DNA of 50,557 nucleotides, from NCBI GenBank assembly GCA_014361015.1, contig JACIWJ010000005.1:1-50557 (forward strand), given 5' to 3'. This DNA comes from Candidatus Bipolaricaulota bacterium. GTDB lineage: Bacteria; Bipolaricaulota; Bipolaricaulia; Bipolaricaulales; Bipolaricaulaceae. Both the position numbers and the translations under genes were made by a program. This document shows positions 41,523-49,488 of the stretch, piece by piece. The notes below the pieces were generated by a model. That model was not told the origin of the DNA. It saw only the letters and a program-made list of their open reading frames with translations, and searched no databases. Position 1 is the first letter of the stretch; each line of letters starts with the position of its first letter.

Positions 41523-43082
41523 ATGAGGGCTGCTGCCGGCTCGGGCCACCCGGACGGACCGCCGGAATCCCCTCATCTCATTCGCCTTGAGGAGGTCACG
41601 AAGTCCTTCCCCGGGGTCACCGCCAACGACCGCGTGACGTTTGAGGTCCGGCCCGGTGAGGTCCACGCCCTGCTCGGGGAGAACGGGGCGGGCAAGACCA
41701 CGCTGGTGAACATCCTCTACGGCCTGTACCGCCCCGACTCCGGCTCGATCGTGGTCCGCGGGCGGCGGGTCGCGATCCGTTCGCCCCGCGAAGCGATCGC
41801 CCTCGGGGTCGGGATGGTCCACCAGCACTTCAAGCTCGTCCTCCCCCACACCGTGGCGGAGAACGCCGCCCTGGGGTTGCCGGGGACCCCGTTTTGGGCC
41901 CCGGCACGCGACGTCGGGCGCAGGCTGTGCGCGCTCGCGGAGCGCTACGGCCTGCCCGTCGATCCGGACCGGCGGGTGTGGGAGCTCTCCGCGGGGGAGC
42001 AGCAGCGGGTGGAGATTCTGAAAGCCCTCCTCCGGGGAGCGCAGGTCCTCATCCTCGATGAGCCCACGAGCGTCCTCACTCCGCAGGAGACGGGCGAGCT
42101 GTTCAAGGTCCTGTCCCGGATGCGGGAGGAGGGGCACGGGGTGATCTTCATCTCCCACAAGCTGACCGAGGTGCTCGAGGTGGCGGATCGGATCACGGTC
42201 ATGCGCCGGGGGCGCGTCGTGGGGACGGTCGCCGCCGCGGAGGCGAACAAGCCGATGCTGGCTCGGATGATGGTCGGTCGGGAGGTCGTGTTCCGCCTCA
42301 CCAAGGCGGCCTGCACTCCGGGGGAGGCGGCGCTCAGCGTGGAGGGGATCCATGTCCGTAACGATCGGGGGCTCCCAGCGGTGCGGGGGGCGACCTTCCA
42401 CGTCTGCCGGGGGGAGATCTTCGGGATCGCGGGGATCGCGGGGAACGGCCAACGGGAGCTGGTGGAGGCGCTGACCGGCCTCCGCCGGATCGAGCAGGGG
42501 AAGGTGAGGATCCTCGGGAACGAGGTGACCAACCGCTCCCCACGCTTCCTGGCTGACATCGGCGTGGCCCATGTCCCCGAGGAACGGATCCGCATGGGGA
42601 TTGTCCCCGGGCTCTCCGTCGAGGAGAACCTGATCCTGAAACGCCACCACCGGCCCCCGTTCTGCCGGGCCGGGCTCCTCCATCTGGCGTCCGTACGGAG
42701 GTTCGCCCAGGGGGTGATCGAGGAGTACGGAATCGTGACCTCCAGTCCCAACACGCCCGCCAAGCTCCTCTCGGGAGGGAACATCCAAAAGCTGATCCTG
42801 GCGCGGGAGCTGTCCGGCCAGCCAGCCCTCGTCCTCGCTGCCCATCCGACCTACGGCCTCGATGTGGGGGCCACGGAGCAGATCCGGGACCTCCTCCTCC
42901 GCCAGCGGGCAGGAGGGGCCGCGGTCCTCCTCGTGTCGGAGGACCTCGAGGAGGTGATGGAGCTCGCCGATCGGATCGCGGTCATGTTCCGCGGCGAGAT
43001 CACCGGGGTCGTGGCAGGGGGGGAGGCGGACCGCGAGGAGATCGGGCTGATGATGGCGGGAGAGGAGCGGGTGCGGGGATGA
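41523..43082 (+). CDS. Nucleoside ABC transporter, tandem ATPase (YufO/NupO-like)
   Basis: A 519-residue protein with two ABC domains, as in the BmpA-associated purine nucleoside importers. Domain 1: Walker A GENGAGKTT, Q-loop MVHQHFKLVLPHTVAEN, signature LSAGEQQRVEIL, Walker B LILDEPTSVLTP. Domain 2 has a degenerate Walker A (GIAGNGQRELVEALTG), which is normal for the second half in this family, and signature LSGGNIQKLILARELS; AHPTYGLDVGATE replaces a standard Walker B. The HQHFKLV motif is typical of this transporter class. ATG 41523 follows the divergent promoter by 7 nt. Confidence 0.92.
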   Translation: MRAAAGSGHPDGPPESPHLIRLEEVTKSFPGVTANDRVTFEVRPGEVHALLGENGAGKTTLVNILYGLYRPDSGSIVVRGRRVAIRSPREAIALGVGMVHQHFKLVLPHTVAENAALGLPGTPFWAPARDVGRRLCALAERYGLPVDPDRRVWELSAGEQQRVEILKALLRGAQVLILDEPTSVLTPQETGELFKVLSRMREEGHGVIFISHKLTEVLEVADRITVMRRGRVVGTVAAAEANKPMLARMMVGREVVFRLTKAACTPGEAALSVEGIHVRNDRGLPAVRGATFHVCRGEIFGIAGIAGNGQRELVEALTGLRRIEQGKVRILGNEVTNRSPRFLADIGVAHVPEERIRMGIVPGLSVEENLILKRHHRPPFCRAGLLHLASVRRFAQGVIEEYGIVTSSPNTPAKLLSGGNIQKLILARELSGQPALVLAAHPTYGLDVGATEQIRDLLLRQRAGGAAVLLVSEDLEEVMELADRIAVMFRGEITGVVAGGEADREEIGLMMAGEERVRG

Positions 43083-44170
43083 AGCGCATCGGTCCCCTCA
43101 TTGTGGAGCGGAGGCTCGCCCCACCGCGCCACGTTGTGTTCGGGGTGTCGGTGCTCGCGGTGGTGGTCGCCCTTCTGCTGGCCGCCCTCGTTTTCTGGGC
43201 CTACGGGGTGAGCCCGTGGCGGGCGTACGCCGAGATCGGCCGCGGGACGCTGGGGACGGTGGGGGGGCTGTCCGACATCGTCCGTCGGGCGATCCCGCTC
43301 ATCCTCTGCGGGGTTGGGCTGACGCTCGCGTTCCGGGCACAGTTTTGGAACATCGGGGCCGAGGGCCAGCTCCTGGCGGGGGCGGTGGCGGCGAGTGGGG
43401 TGGCCCTGTTCCTCCGCGTTCCCGATGTGCTGAGGCTCCCCCTGGTGTTCCTCGCCGGGTTCGGCGCGGGAGCCGTATGGGCGGTGATCCCGGCCCTCCT
43501 CCGGGTCAAGCTCCAGGTGAACGAGGTCATCTCAACCCTGATGATGAACTACATCATGGCCTACATCGTGGAGTGGCTCGTCCACGGGCCGTGGAAGGGC
43601 CCCACGATGCGGGGGTTCGCGTACACGGACATGTTCCCGGTCGCAGCCCGCCTCCCCCTGATCGCCGGGACGAGGGTCCACTGGCCGACGCTGGCGGTGG
43701 GCGTCGCGGCAGCGCTCGTCGTGGGGCTGATCCTCTCCCGGACCCGGTTGGGGTACGAGGTACGGGTGGTGGGGCAGAGCCCAGATGCCGCCCGCTATGC
43801 GGGGATCAGTTTCACCACGGTCCTCGCCCTGACGATGGTCGTCTCCGGGGGGCTGGCCGCCCTCGCCGGGGTGGGAGAGGTGGCGGGGATCCACTGGCGG
43901 TTGCGCAGCCCGTCCCATATCTCGATGGGCTACGGGTACACGGCGATCATCGTCGCCTGGCTCGCCCGGGGAAGCCCCGTTGCCGCGATCCTTACCGCGC
44001 TCCTGTTCGGCCTCATCTTCGCCGCCGGCGATCTCATGAAATCCACGCTGGGGCTTCCGTTCCAGATCACCGGGGTGTTCAACGGGTTGATCCTCTTCTC
44101 TCTCATTAGCTCGGATCTCCTCATGTACTGGCGGATCCGCTGGGGCAAGAAGGGGGAAGCATGGACCTAG
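43079..44170 (+). CDS. Nucleoside ABC transporter permease 1 (YufP/NupP-like)
   Basis: A 363-residue LivM-like permease with about 9-10 helices. Typical segments are LTLAFRAQFWNIGAEGQLLAGAVAA, KLQVNEVISTLMMNYI and VVGQSPDAARYAGI, the last being the cytoplasmic coupling region. These are characteristic of the guanosine/uridine-type importers that pair with BMP-family binding proteins. ATG 43079 overlaps the ATPase stop (ATGA) and the end overlaps the second permease gene by 10 nt. Confidence 0.92.
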   Translation: MKRIGPLIVERRLAPPRHVVFGVSVLAVVVALLLAALVFWAYGVSPWRAYAEIGRGTLGTVGGLSDIVRRAIPLILCGVGLTLAFRAQFWNIGAEGQLLAGAVAASGVALFLRVPDVLRLPLVFLAGFGAGAVWAVIPALLRVKLQVNEVISTLMMNYIMAYIVEWLVHGPWKGPTMRGFAYTDMFPVAARLPLIAGTRVHWPTLAVGVAAALVVGLILSRTRLGYEVRVVGQSPDAARYAGISFTTVLALTMVVSGGLAALAGVGEVAGIHWRLRSPSHISMGYGYTAIIVAWLARGSPVAAILTALLFGLIFAAGDLMKSTLGLPFQITGVFNGLILFSLISSDLLMYWRIRWGKKGEAWT

Positions 44171-45087
44171 GTTGGCTCGTGAGCACGGTCAGCCGGGCCC
44201 TGGCGTTCGGGGTTCCCCTCCTGTGGGGCACGCTCGGCGAGATCTACGCCGAGCGGTCTGGCGTTGTGAACCTCGGGGTGGAGGGGATGATGATCCTCGG
44301 GGCCTACGCCGGCTTCGCCGTGGCCCAGACGGTGGGCGTCCCCGCGCTGGGCCTCCTCGCCGCAGCCGTCGTGGGAGCGGCCGCGGCGCTTTGGCACGCG
44401 TTCCTCACGGTCACCCTCCGTGCGAACCAGTACGTATCGGGCCTCGCCCTCACCTTGTTCGGGCTGGGGCTGGCGGGGCTCCTCGGGCGGGGCTGGGAGG
44501 GAAAGCCCCTCCGGGTCCCGCTGGGGGCGATCACCGTCCCCGGCCTCGCCGAGATTCCCGTGCTGGGGCCGATGCTGTTCGTGGACCAGACGATCCTCAC
44601 CTACCTCGGGGTCCTCCTTGCCGTGATCCTGTGGGTGGTCCTGTTTCGCACCCGGTGGGGGGTCGTGATCCGCTCGGTGGGAGAATCCCCAGCCACCGCT
44701 GACTCGTTGGGGATCAACGTGACCCTGGTCCGCTACTTGTGCGTGGCGTTGGGGGGCCTCCTCGCCGGGGTCGGGGGAGGGTACCTCTCGGTGGCCTACC
44801 GCCCGTCGTGGACGGAGGGGATGACGGCGGGGATGGGGTGGATCGTGATCGCGCTCACCATCTTCGCGTCGTGGGACCCCCTCCGAGCGATCTGGGGCGC
44901 GTTCTTCTTCGGCGCCCTGTACCATCTGTCGTTCCGCCTCCAGGCGTACGTGTCCCCGGAGCTCCTCAAGCTCATGCCCTACGCGTTCGCTATACTGGTG
45001 CTGGCAGTGAGTGGGTTCGGCGGGGCGCGGTGGCGCCGACGGGCGCCAGGTTCCCTCGGGATCCCGTACGTGCGGGGTGAGAGATGA
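44161..45087 (+). CDS. Nucleoside ABC transporter permease 2 (YufQ/NupQ-like)
   Basis: A 308-residue permease with about eight or nine helices, forming a heterodimer with the previous gene's product. Diagnostic segments: GTLGEIYAERSGVVNLGVEGMMILGAYAGF, RANQYVSGLALTLFG, RSVGESPATADSLGINV and GGGYLSVAYRPSWTEGMTAGMGWIVIALTIFASWDP. Start at ATG 44161. A 76-bp gap follows before the binding-protein gene, with a GGAGGTGA ribosome-binding site at its end. Confidence 0.92.
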   Translation: MDLGWLVSTVSRALAFGVPLLWGTLGEIYAERSGVVNLGVEGMMILGAYAGFAVAQTVGVPALGLLAAAVVGAAAALWHAFLTVTLRANQYVSGLALTLFGLGLAGLLGRGWEGKPLRVPLGAITVPGLAEIPVLGPMLFVDQTILTYLGVLLAVILWVVLFRTRWGVVIRSVGESPATADSLGINVTLVRYLCVALGGLLAGVGGGYLSVAYRPSWTEGMTAGMGWIVIALTIFASWDPLRAIWGAFFFGALYHLSFRLQAYVSPELLKLMPYAFAILVLAVSGFGGARWRRRAPGSLGIPYVRGER

Positions 45088-45163
45088 ACGGGGGGTGAGA
45101 GCTGGGTCGAAACGATGTGCGCGTCCCATACATCCGCAGCAGGATGACCTCTGGAGGTGACAG

Positions 45164-46315
45164 ATGAACGTGCGGAAGCTGTGGTTGCTCGTAGCAGCGT
45201 TGGTCATGGGGGGGCTCCTGGCGATGGGAGCGGACAAGATCAAGGCCGGGTTCATCTACGTGGGCCCGATTGGGGACTACGGCTGGACCCACGCCCACGA
45301 CGTGGCCCGGCGGATCGTGGACGAGCAGTACGACTGGCTTGAGACGGTGTACATCGAGAGCGTGCCCGAGGGCGAGGTCGAAACCTACATCGACCAGTTG
45401 GTGCGACAGGGCTGCAACGTGATCTTCACCACGAGCTTCGGGTTCATCGATGGGACGTTCGCTGCCGCCCAGCGTTACCCGAACGTGATCTTCGCCCACG
45501 CGTCCGGGTTCAAGCGAGCCCCGAACATGGCGACCTACATGGCCGACTTCTACCAGGTGTACTACCTGAACGGCCTGATGGCGGGGGCGCTGACCAAGAC
45601 GGGGAAGATCGGGTACGTCGGAGCGTTCCCGATTCCCGAGCTGAAGCGGCACATCAGCGCGTTCACGATCGGGGTGCGGGAGGTGAACCCCACCGCCGAG
45701 GTGCACGTGCGCTGGATCTACGAGTGGTACAACCCGGCGGCGGCGAAGGAGGCCACTGAAGCCTTGATCGCCGAGGGGTGCGATGTGTTCGCGTTCACCG
45801 AGGACTCGCCGACGGTGATCCAGGTGGCGGCAGAGCGGGGGTTGGCATCGTTCGCCCACTACTCGCCGATGTACGCGTTCGCCCCGGACTACGTCGTTTC
45901 CGGGCAGCTCGTGCACTGGGAAGTGATCTACGACGACTTCCTCGTCAAGGTCCACGAGGGGGTCTACACCAACAAGAACCTGACCCACGTGGACTACTGG
46001 TGGCTCTTGGCCCAGAAGGCGGCGGAGCTCGGGGCGGAGATCGGGATGCCGGTGAACCCGCAGTACGTGGCTCCGCTCCAGGGGTACGTGATCGACCATC
46101 CCACCTTCGGCCGGATCTCCGTGTACGACCTCGTGTTCGTCCGCTACAACCAGATGGCGGACCCGGGGATCACCTTCGACCCGTTCGAGGGACCGGTGTA
46201 CGACCGGAAGGGGAACCTCGTCGTTCCCGCTGGAATGTGGATGAGCTACGACCACCTCATCACCATGGAGTGGGCGGCCGACGGGGTCGTCGGCCCCTGG
46301 CCGGGTGAGCCGTAG
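45164..46315 (+). CDS. BMP-family nucleoside-binding protein (BmpA/YufN-like)
   Basis: A 383-residue periplasmic binding protein of the BMP (PnrA-like) family. A signal peptide spans about 1-23. The family opening IKAGFIYVGPIGDYGWTHAHD and the segments VIFTTSFGFIDGTFAAAQRYPNVIFAHASG, YLNGLMAGALTKTGKIGYVGAFPIPE and FTIGVREVNPTAEVHVRWI are characteristic. Unlike many homologues there is no lipobox Cys, so it is probably soluble in a periplasm. Placed last, after ATPase and permeases. Expected ligands are purine nucleosides. A strong hairpin terminator follows 12 nt downstream. Confidence 0.92.
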   Translation: MNVRKLWLLVAALVMGGLLAMGADKIKAGFIYVGPIGDYGWTHAHDVARRIVDEQYDWLETVYIESVPEGEVETYIDQLVRQGCNVIFTTSFGFIDGTFAAAQRYPNVIFAHASGFKRAPNMATYMADFYQVYYLNGLMAGALTKTGKIGYVGAFPIPELKRHISAFTIGVREVNPTAEVHVRWIYEWYNPAAAKEATEALIAEGCDVFAFTEDSPTVIQVAAERGLASFAHYSPMYAFAPDYVVSGQLVHWEVIYDDFLVKVHEGVYTNKNLTHVDYWWLLAQKAAELGAEIGMPVNPQYVAPLQGYVIDHPTFGRISVYDLVFVRYNQMADPGITFDPFEGPVYDRKGNLVVPAGMWMSYDHLITMEWAADGVVGPWPGEP

Positions 46316-46327
46316 GTCGAAGGAAGA

Positions 46328-46365
46328 CCAGGGCGGCTGCCACAGGCAGCCGCCCTGGTTCTTGT
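46328..46365 (+). terminator. Intrinsic terminator after the nucleoside transporter operon
   Basis: A perfect 14-bp stem, CCAGGGCGGCTGCC (46328-46341) and GGCAGCCGCCCTGG (46345-46358), with loop ACA, followed by a T-rich TTCTTGT. The adenine deaminase ATG is only 12 nt beyond the stem. Confidence 0.85.
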
Positions 46366-46369
46366 CCTC

Positions 46370-48148
46370 ATGGCTTCCTGGGCTGACGTGACGCGGCGAC
46401 TCGTCGCCGTGGCCTCCGGCCGGCGGCCGGCCGATCTCGTGATCCGGAACGGCCGCTGGGTCAACGTGAGCTCGGGGGAGATCCTCCCCGGGACCGACGT
46501 CGCCATCCTCGGGGACCGGATCGCGTACTGCGGCCCCGACGCCGGCCCAGCGATCGGGCCGGACACACACGTGATCGACGCCGCGGGCCGGTACCTTGTC
46601 CCCGGCCTCCTCGATGCCCACGTCCACATCGAAAGTTCGATGCTCACCCCAACCGAGTTCGCCCGGGCCGTCCTCCCGCGGGGGACGACCGGTGTGTTCG
46701 CCGACCCCCACGAGATCGCGAACGTCCTCGGTCTGCGCGGCGTGAAGCTCTTCCTCGACGAGGCGCACGGGCTCCCGCTCAAGGTCTTCCTCCAGGTTCC
46801 ATCGTGCGTGCCAGCGGTGCGGGGTTTGGATACCCCCGGGGCGGAGATCGGCCCGGCGGAGGTGGACGAGGCGCTGGCCTGGCCCGGGGTGATCGGCCTG
46901 GGGGAGGTGATGGACTACCGCGGCGTAGTCGCGGGCGAGGAGGAGGTCCACGCCAAGATCGCCGCTGCCCTCCGCGCGGGGAAGGTCGTGGGGGGCCACT
47001 ACGCATCCCCGGACCTCGGCCGGCCGTTCCACGCCTACGCCGCGGGAGGGCCTGCTGACTGCCACGAGGGAACCCGGGCCGCGGATGCCGTGGCCCGGGT
47101 TCGGCAGGGAATGCGGGCGATCCTGCGCCAGGGGTCAGCATGGCGGGACCTCGCCGAGGGCCTGCGGGCGGTGACCGAGCTCGGGCTCAACCCACGCCAC
47201 GTTCTCCTCGCCACCGACGACCGCGACGCGGAGACCCTCCTCGGGAAGGGGCACATGGACGACGTCGTCCGGATCGCGATCGCGGCAGGCGTGGCTCCGG
47301 TCGTGGCGATCGCGATGGCCACCCTGAACACGGCGGAGCACTTTGGGGTCGATCGCGATGTGGGGGCGATCGCCCCGGGCCGGATCGCCGACCTCCTGAT
47401 CGTGTCCGACCTTGAGCGGTTCACGGTCGACACCGTCGTCGCCTCCGGGCGGGTCGTCGCCGAGGGAGGGGCGCTGCGGGTCAGGTTCCCCCCGTTCCCG
47501 TACCCGGATTGGGCCCAGGGGACGGTCCGGCTCGCTCGGCCCCTTTCGCCCGCGGACTGCGCGATCCGAGCCCCGGTGGACGAGGGAGAGGTCGAGGTCC
47601 GGGTGATCGAGCTCGTCGAGCACCAGGCCCCAACGCGGGAGGGGCGGGTCCGGCTTCCTGTTTGGGACGGTCAGGTTGAGGTCGGGCCCGGGGTCGCCCG
47701 GGTGGCCGTCGTCGAGCGACACCAAGGGTCCGGACGCATTGGGCAGGGACTCCTCGTGGGCCTGGGGCTCGAACCGGGGTGTGCGGTGGCGAGCACCGTG
47801 GCCCACGACAGCCATCACCTCCTCATCGTGGGGACGGATCCCGCAGCGATGGCCCAGGCGGGGAACACCGTGGCTGAGGCCGGCGGGGGGATTGGGGTGG
47901 TCCGGGGCCAACAGGTGCTCGCTTTCCTTCCCCTTCCGATCGCGGGGATCCTGTCCGAACGGGAGGCGGCCGAGGTGGCAGCGGGGCTGGCAGCGGTGCG
48001 CGGGGCCCTTCACGGGTGTGGGGTGAGGCTCGCCGACGCCCTCATGACGCTGTCGCTCCTCGCCCTGCCCGTGATCCCCGCGTTGCGGGTCACGGACCGC
48101 GGGTTGGTGGACGTCGAACGAGGGGAGATCGTGTCCCTGTTCGTGTAG
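46370..48148 (+). CDS. ade: Adenine deaminase (Ade-type)
   Basis: A 592-residue amidohydrolase converting adenine to hypoxanthine. Metal-binding and conserved segments: PGLLDAHVHIESSMLTPTEFARAVLPRGTTGVFADPHEIANV, GLGEVMDYRGVV and CHEGT. The Escherichia coli motif GHxPGLxGKxLNAYIAAG is replaced by GHYASPDLGRPFHAYAAGG, which may mark a distinct subgroup. A C-terminal domain (VASTVAHDSHHLLIVGTD, GGGIGVVRGQQVLAFLPLPIAGI) is normal for Ade. The annotated start ATG 46370 sits in the tail of a terminator with no Shine-Dalgarno site; GTG 46388 is an alternative. Its product would feed the XDH-type enzyme. Confidence 0.88.
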   Translation: MASWADVTRRLVAVASGRRPADLVIRNGRWVNVSSGEILPGTDVAILGDRIAYCGPDAGPAIGPDTHVIDAAGRYLVPGLLDAHVHIESSMLTPTEFARAVLPRGTTGVFADPHEIANVLGLRGVKLFLDEAHGLPLKVFLQVPSCVPAVRGLDTPGAEIGPAEVDEALAWPGVIGLGEVMDYRGVVAGEEEVHAKIAAALRAGKVVGGHYASPDLGRPFHAYAAGGPADCHEGTRAADAVARVRQGMRAILRQGSAWRDLAEGLRAVTELGLNPRHVLLATDDRDAETLLGKGHMDDVVRIAIAAGVAPVVAIAMATLNTAEHFGVDRDVGAIAPGRIADLLIVSDLERFTVDTVVASGRVVAEGGALRVRFPPFPYPDWAQGTVRLARPLSPADCAIRAPVDEGEVEVRVIELVEHQAPTREGRVRLPVWDGQVEVGPGVARVAVVERHQGSGRIGQGLLVGLGLEPGCAVASTVAHDSHHLLIVGTDPAAMAQAGNTVAEAGGGIGVVRGQQVLAFLPLPIAGILSEREAAEVAAGLAAVRGALHGCGVRLADALMTLSLLALPVIPALRVTDRGLVDVERGEIVSLFV

Positions 48149-48155
48149 GGGGAGG

Positions 48156-48161
48156 TACACT
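48156..48161 (+). promoter_or_regulatory. -10 element of ssnA
   Basis: TACACT ends 6 nt before ATG 48168 and 9 nt before the second ATG 48171. No clear -35, because the region upstream is the end of ade. It may provide internal transcription of ssnA-ygfK. Confidence 0.45.
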
Positions 48162-48167
48162 CAGGCC

Positions 48168-49487
48168 ATGATGCACGTGATCACAAGCGCGCGGGTCGGC
48201 GACCTATTCGGGACCTACTGGGAGAGCGGCCACGTCGTGCTGGAGGGGGATCGGATCGCCCGCGCCGGGCCCGGACCGGCCCCGGACGTTCCGGGCGCGG
48301 AGGTCCTCGACGCCGGCGGGCGGCTGGTGACACCGGGGCTCGTCAACGCCCATGCCCACCTCTACTCTGCCCTCGCGCGGGGGATTCCCCTCCGGCGGTT
48401 CGACCCGACCTCGTTCAGGGAGATCCTGGAGCAGCTGTGGTGGAAGCTCGATCGGGCCCTGGACCTGGACGGCGTGTACCACTCCGGCGTCGTGGGGGCC
48501 CTCGGCCACCTCCGGGCCGGGGTGACGGCCCTGTTCGACCACCACGCCTCGCCCACCGCGATCGAGGGGTCCCTCTCCCAGCTCAAGCGGGCCCTGTCCG
48601 AGGTCGGGCTGCGCGCCGACCTCTGCTACGAGGTCACGGACCGGGGCGGGGAGAGCGAGCGGGACGAGGGGATCGCGGAGAACGTCCGGTTCGCCCGCGA
48701 GGGCCGGGTGCCGGGGTTCTTCTCTGCCCACATGGGGCTCCACGCCTCGTTCACCCTGTCCGACGAGACGCTCGGCCGGGCGCGGGCCGCGGCGGAGGAA
48801 CTGGGCCTCGGGTACCACGTCCACCTCGCCGAGGGGAAGGAAGACCCGATCGATGCCCTGCAGAAGCACGGCGTTCGCACGGCGGAGCGGTTGGACCGGT
48901 TCGGGGTCCTCGGGGAGGGGTCGCTCCTGGTCCACGGGATCCAGCTCTCGGGGGCCGAGGTCGAGTTCCTCGCCGCGCGGGGGGGGACGGTCGTCCACAA
49001 CCCCCGCTCGAACATGAACAACGCTGTCGGCGTCGCCCCGGTACCGGCGATGCTCGCCAAGGGGATCCGCGTTGCCCTGGGGACAGACGGGTTCGGCTCG
49101 GATCTGCTCACCGAGGCCCTCACCGCCCGGCTCCTTGCCCACCATGCCTCGGGCGACCCAACGTCGCTCCCCGACCCCCAGCTCCTCGCCCTCCTCCGGG
49201 AGAACTACAACCTCGCCGAGCGGGCGTTCGGGGTGCCGATGGGGAAGATCGCCCCGGGGTTTGCCGCGGACGTCGTGGTGTGGGACTACGTCCCGCCGAC
49301 CCCGGTCGACGCGGGAAGCCTCCTCTCCCACCTCCTGTTCGGTTCGATCTCCGAGGGGATCCGGCCGCGGACGGTGCTCGTCGCCGGGGTGCCCCGCTTT
49401 CGGGATGGGGTGGTGACGGGCCTCGACGAGCGCGCCGCCCTCGCCGCCGCAGCGCAGGCGGCGCGGGCCCTGTGGGGGAGGATCTAG
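48168..49487 (+). CDS. ssnA: SsnA-type aminohydrolase
   Basis: A 439-residue amidohydrolase of the SsnA family, related to guanine and chlorohydrolase-type deaminases. Metal ligands: PGLVNAHAHLYSALARG, FSAHMGLHASF, YHVHLAEG, LVHGIQLSGAE and LGTDGFGSDL. The C-terminal GFAADVVVWDYVPPTPV is typical of SsnA. SsnA is consistently found with YgfK and selenium-dependent Mo hydroxylases, though its reaction is not proven. Two adjacent ATGs open the gene (48168, 48171). The stop lies 1 nt before the GTG of ygfK. Confidence 0.93.
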   Translation: MMHVITSARVGDLFGTYWESGHVVLEGDRIARAGPGPAPDVPGAEVLDAGGRLVTPGLVNAHAHLYSALARGIPLRRFDPTSFREILEQLWWKLDRALDLDGVYHSGVVGALGHLRAGVTALFDHHASPTAIEGSLSQLKRALSEVGLRADLCYEVTDRGGESERDEGIAENVRFAREGRVPGFFSAHMGLHASFTLSDETLGRARAAAEELGLGYHVHLAEGKEDPIDALQKHGVRTAERLDRFGVLGEGSLLVHGIQLSGAEVEFLAARGGTVVHNPRSNMNNAVGVAPVPAMLAKGIRVALGTDGFGSDLLTEALTARLLAHHASGDPTSLPDPQLLALLRENYNLAERAFGVPMGKIAPGFAADVVVWDYVPPTPVDAGSLLSHLLFGSISEGIRPRTVLVAGVPRFRDGVVTGLDERAALAAAAQAARALWGRI

Positions 49488-49488
49488 G

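Noticed and set aside
44990-47065. 691-codon minus-strand frame rich in His, Val and Asp
   Set aside because: Antisense to the BMP-type binding protein and adenine deaminase; no motif, start signal or hydrophobic pattern.
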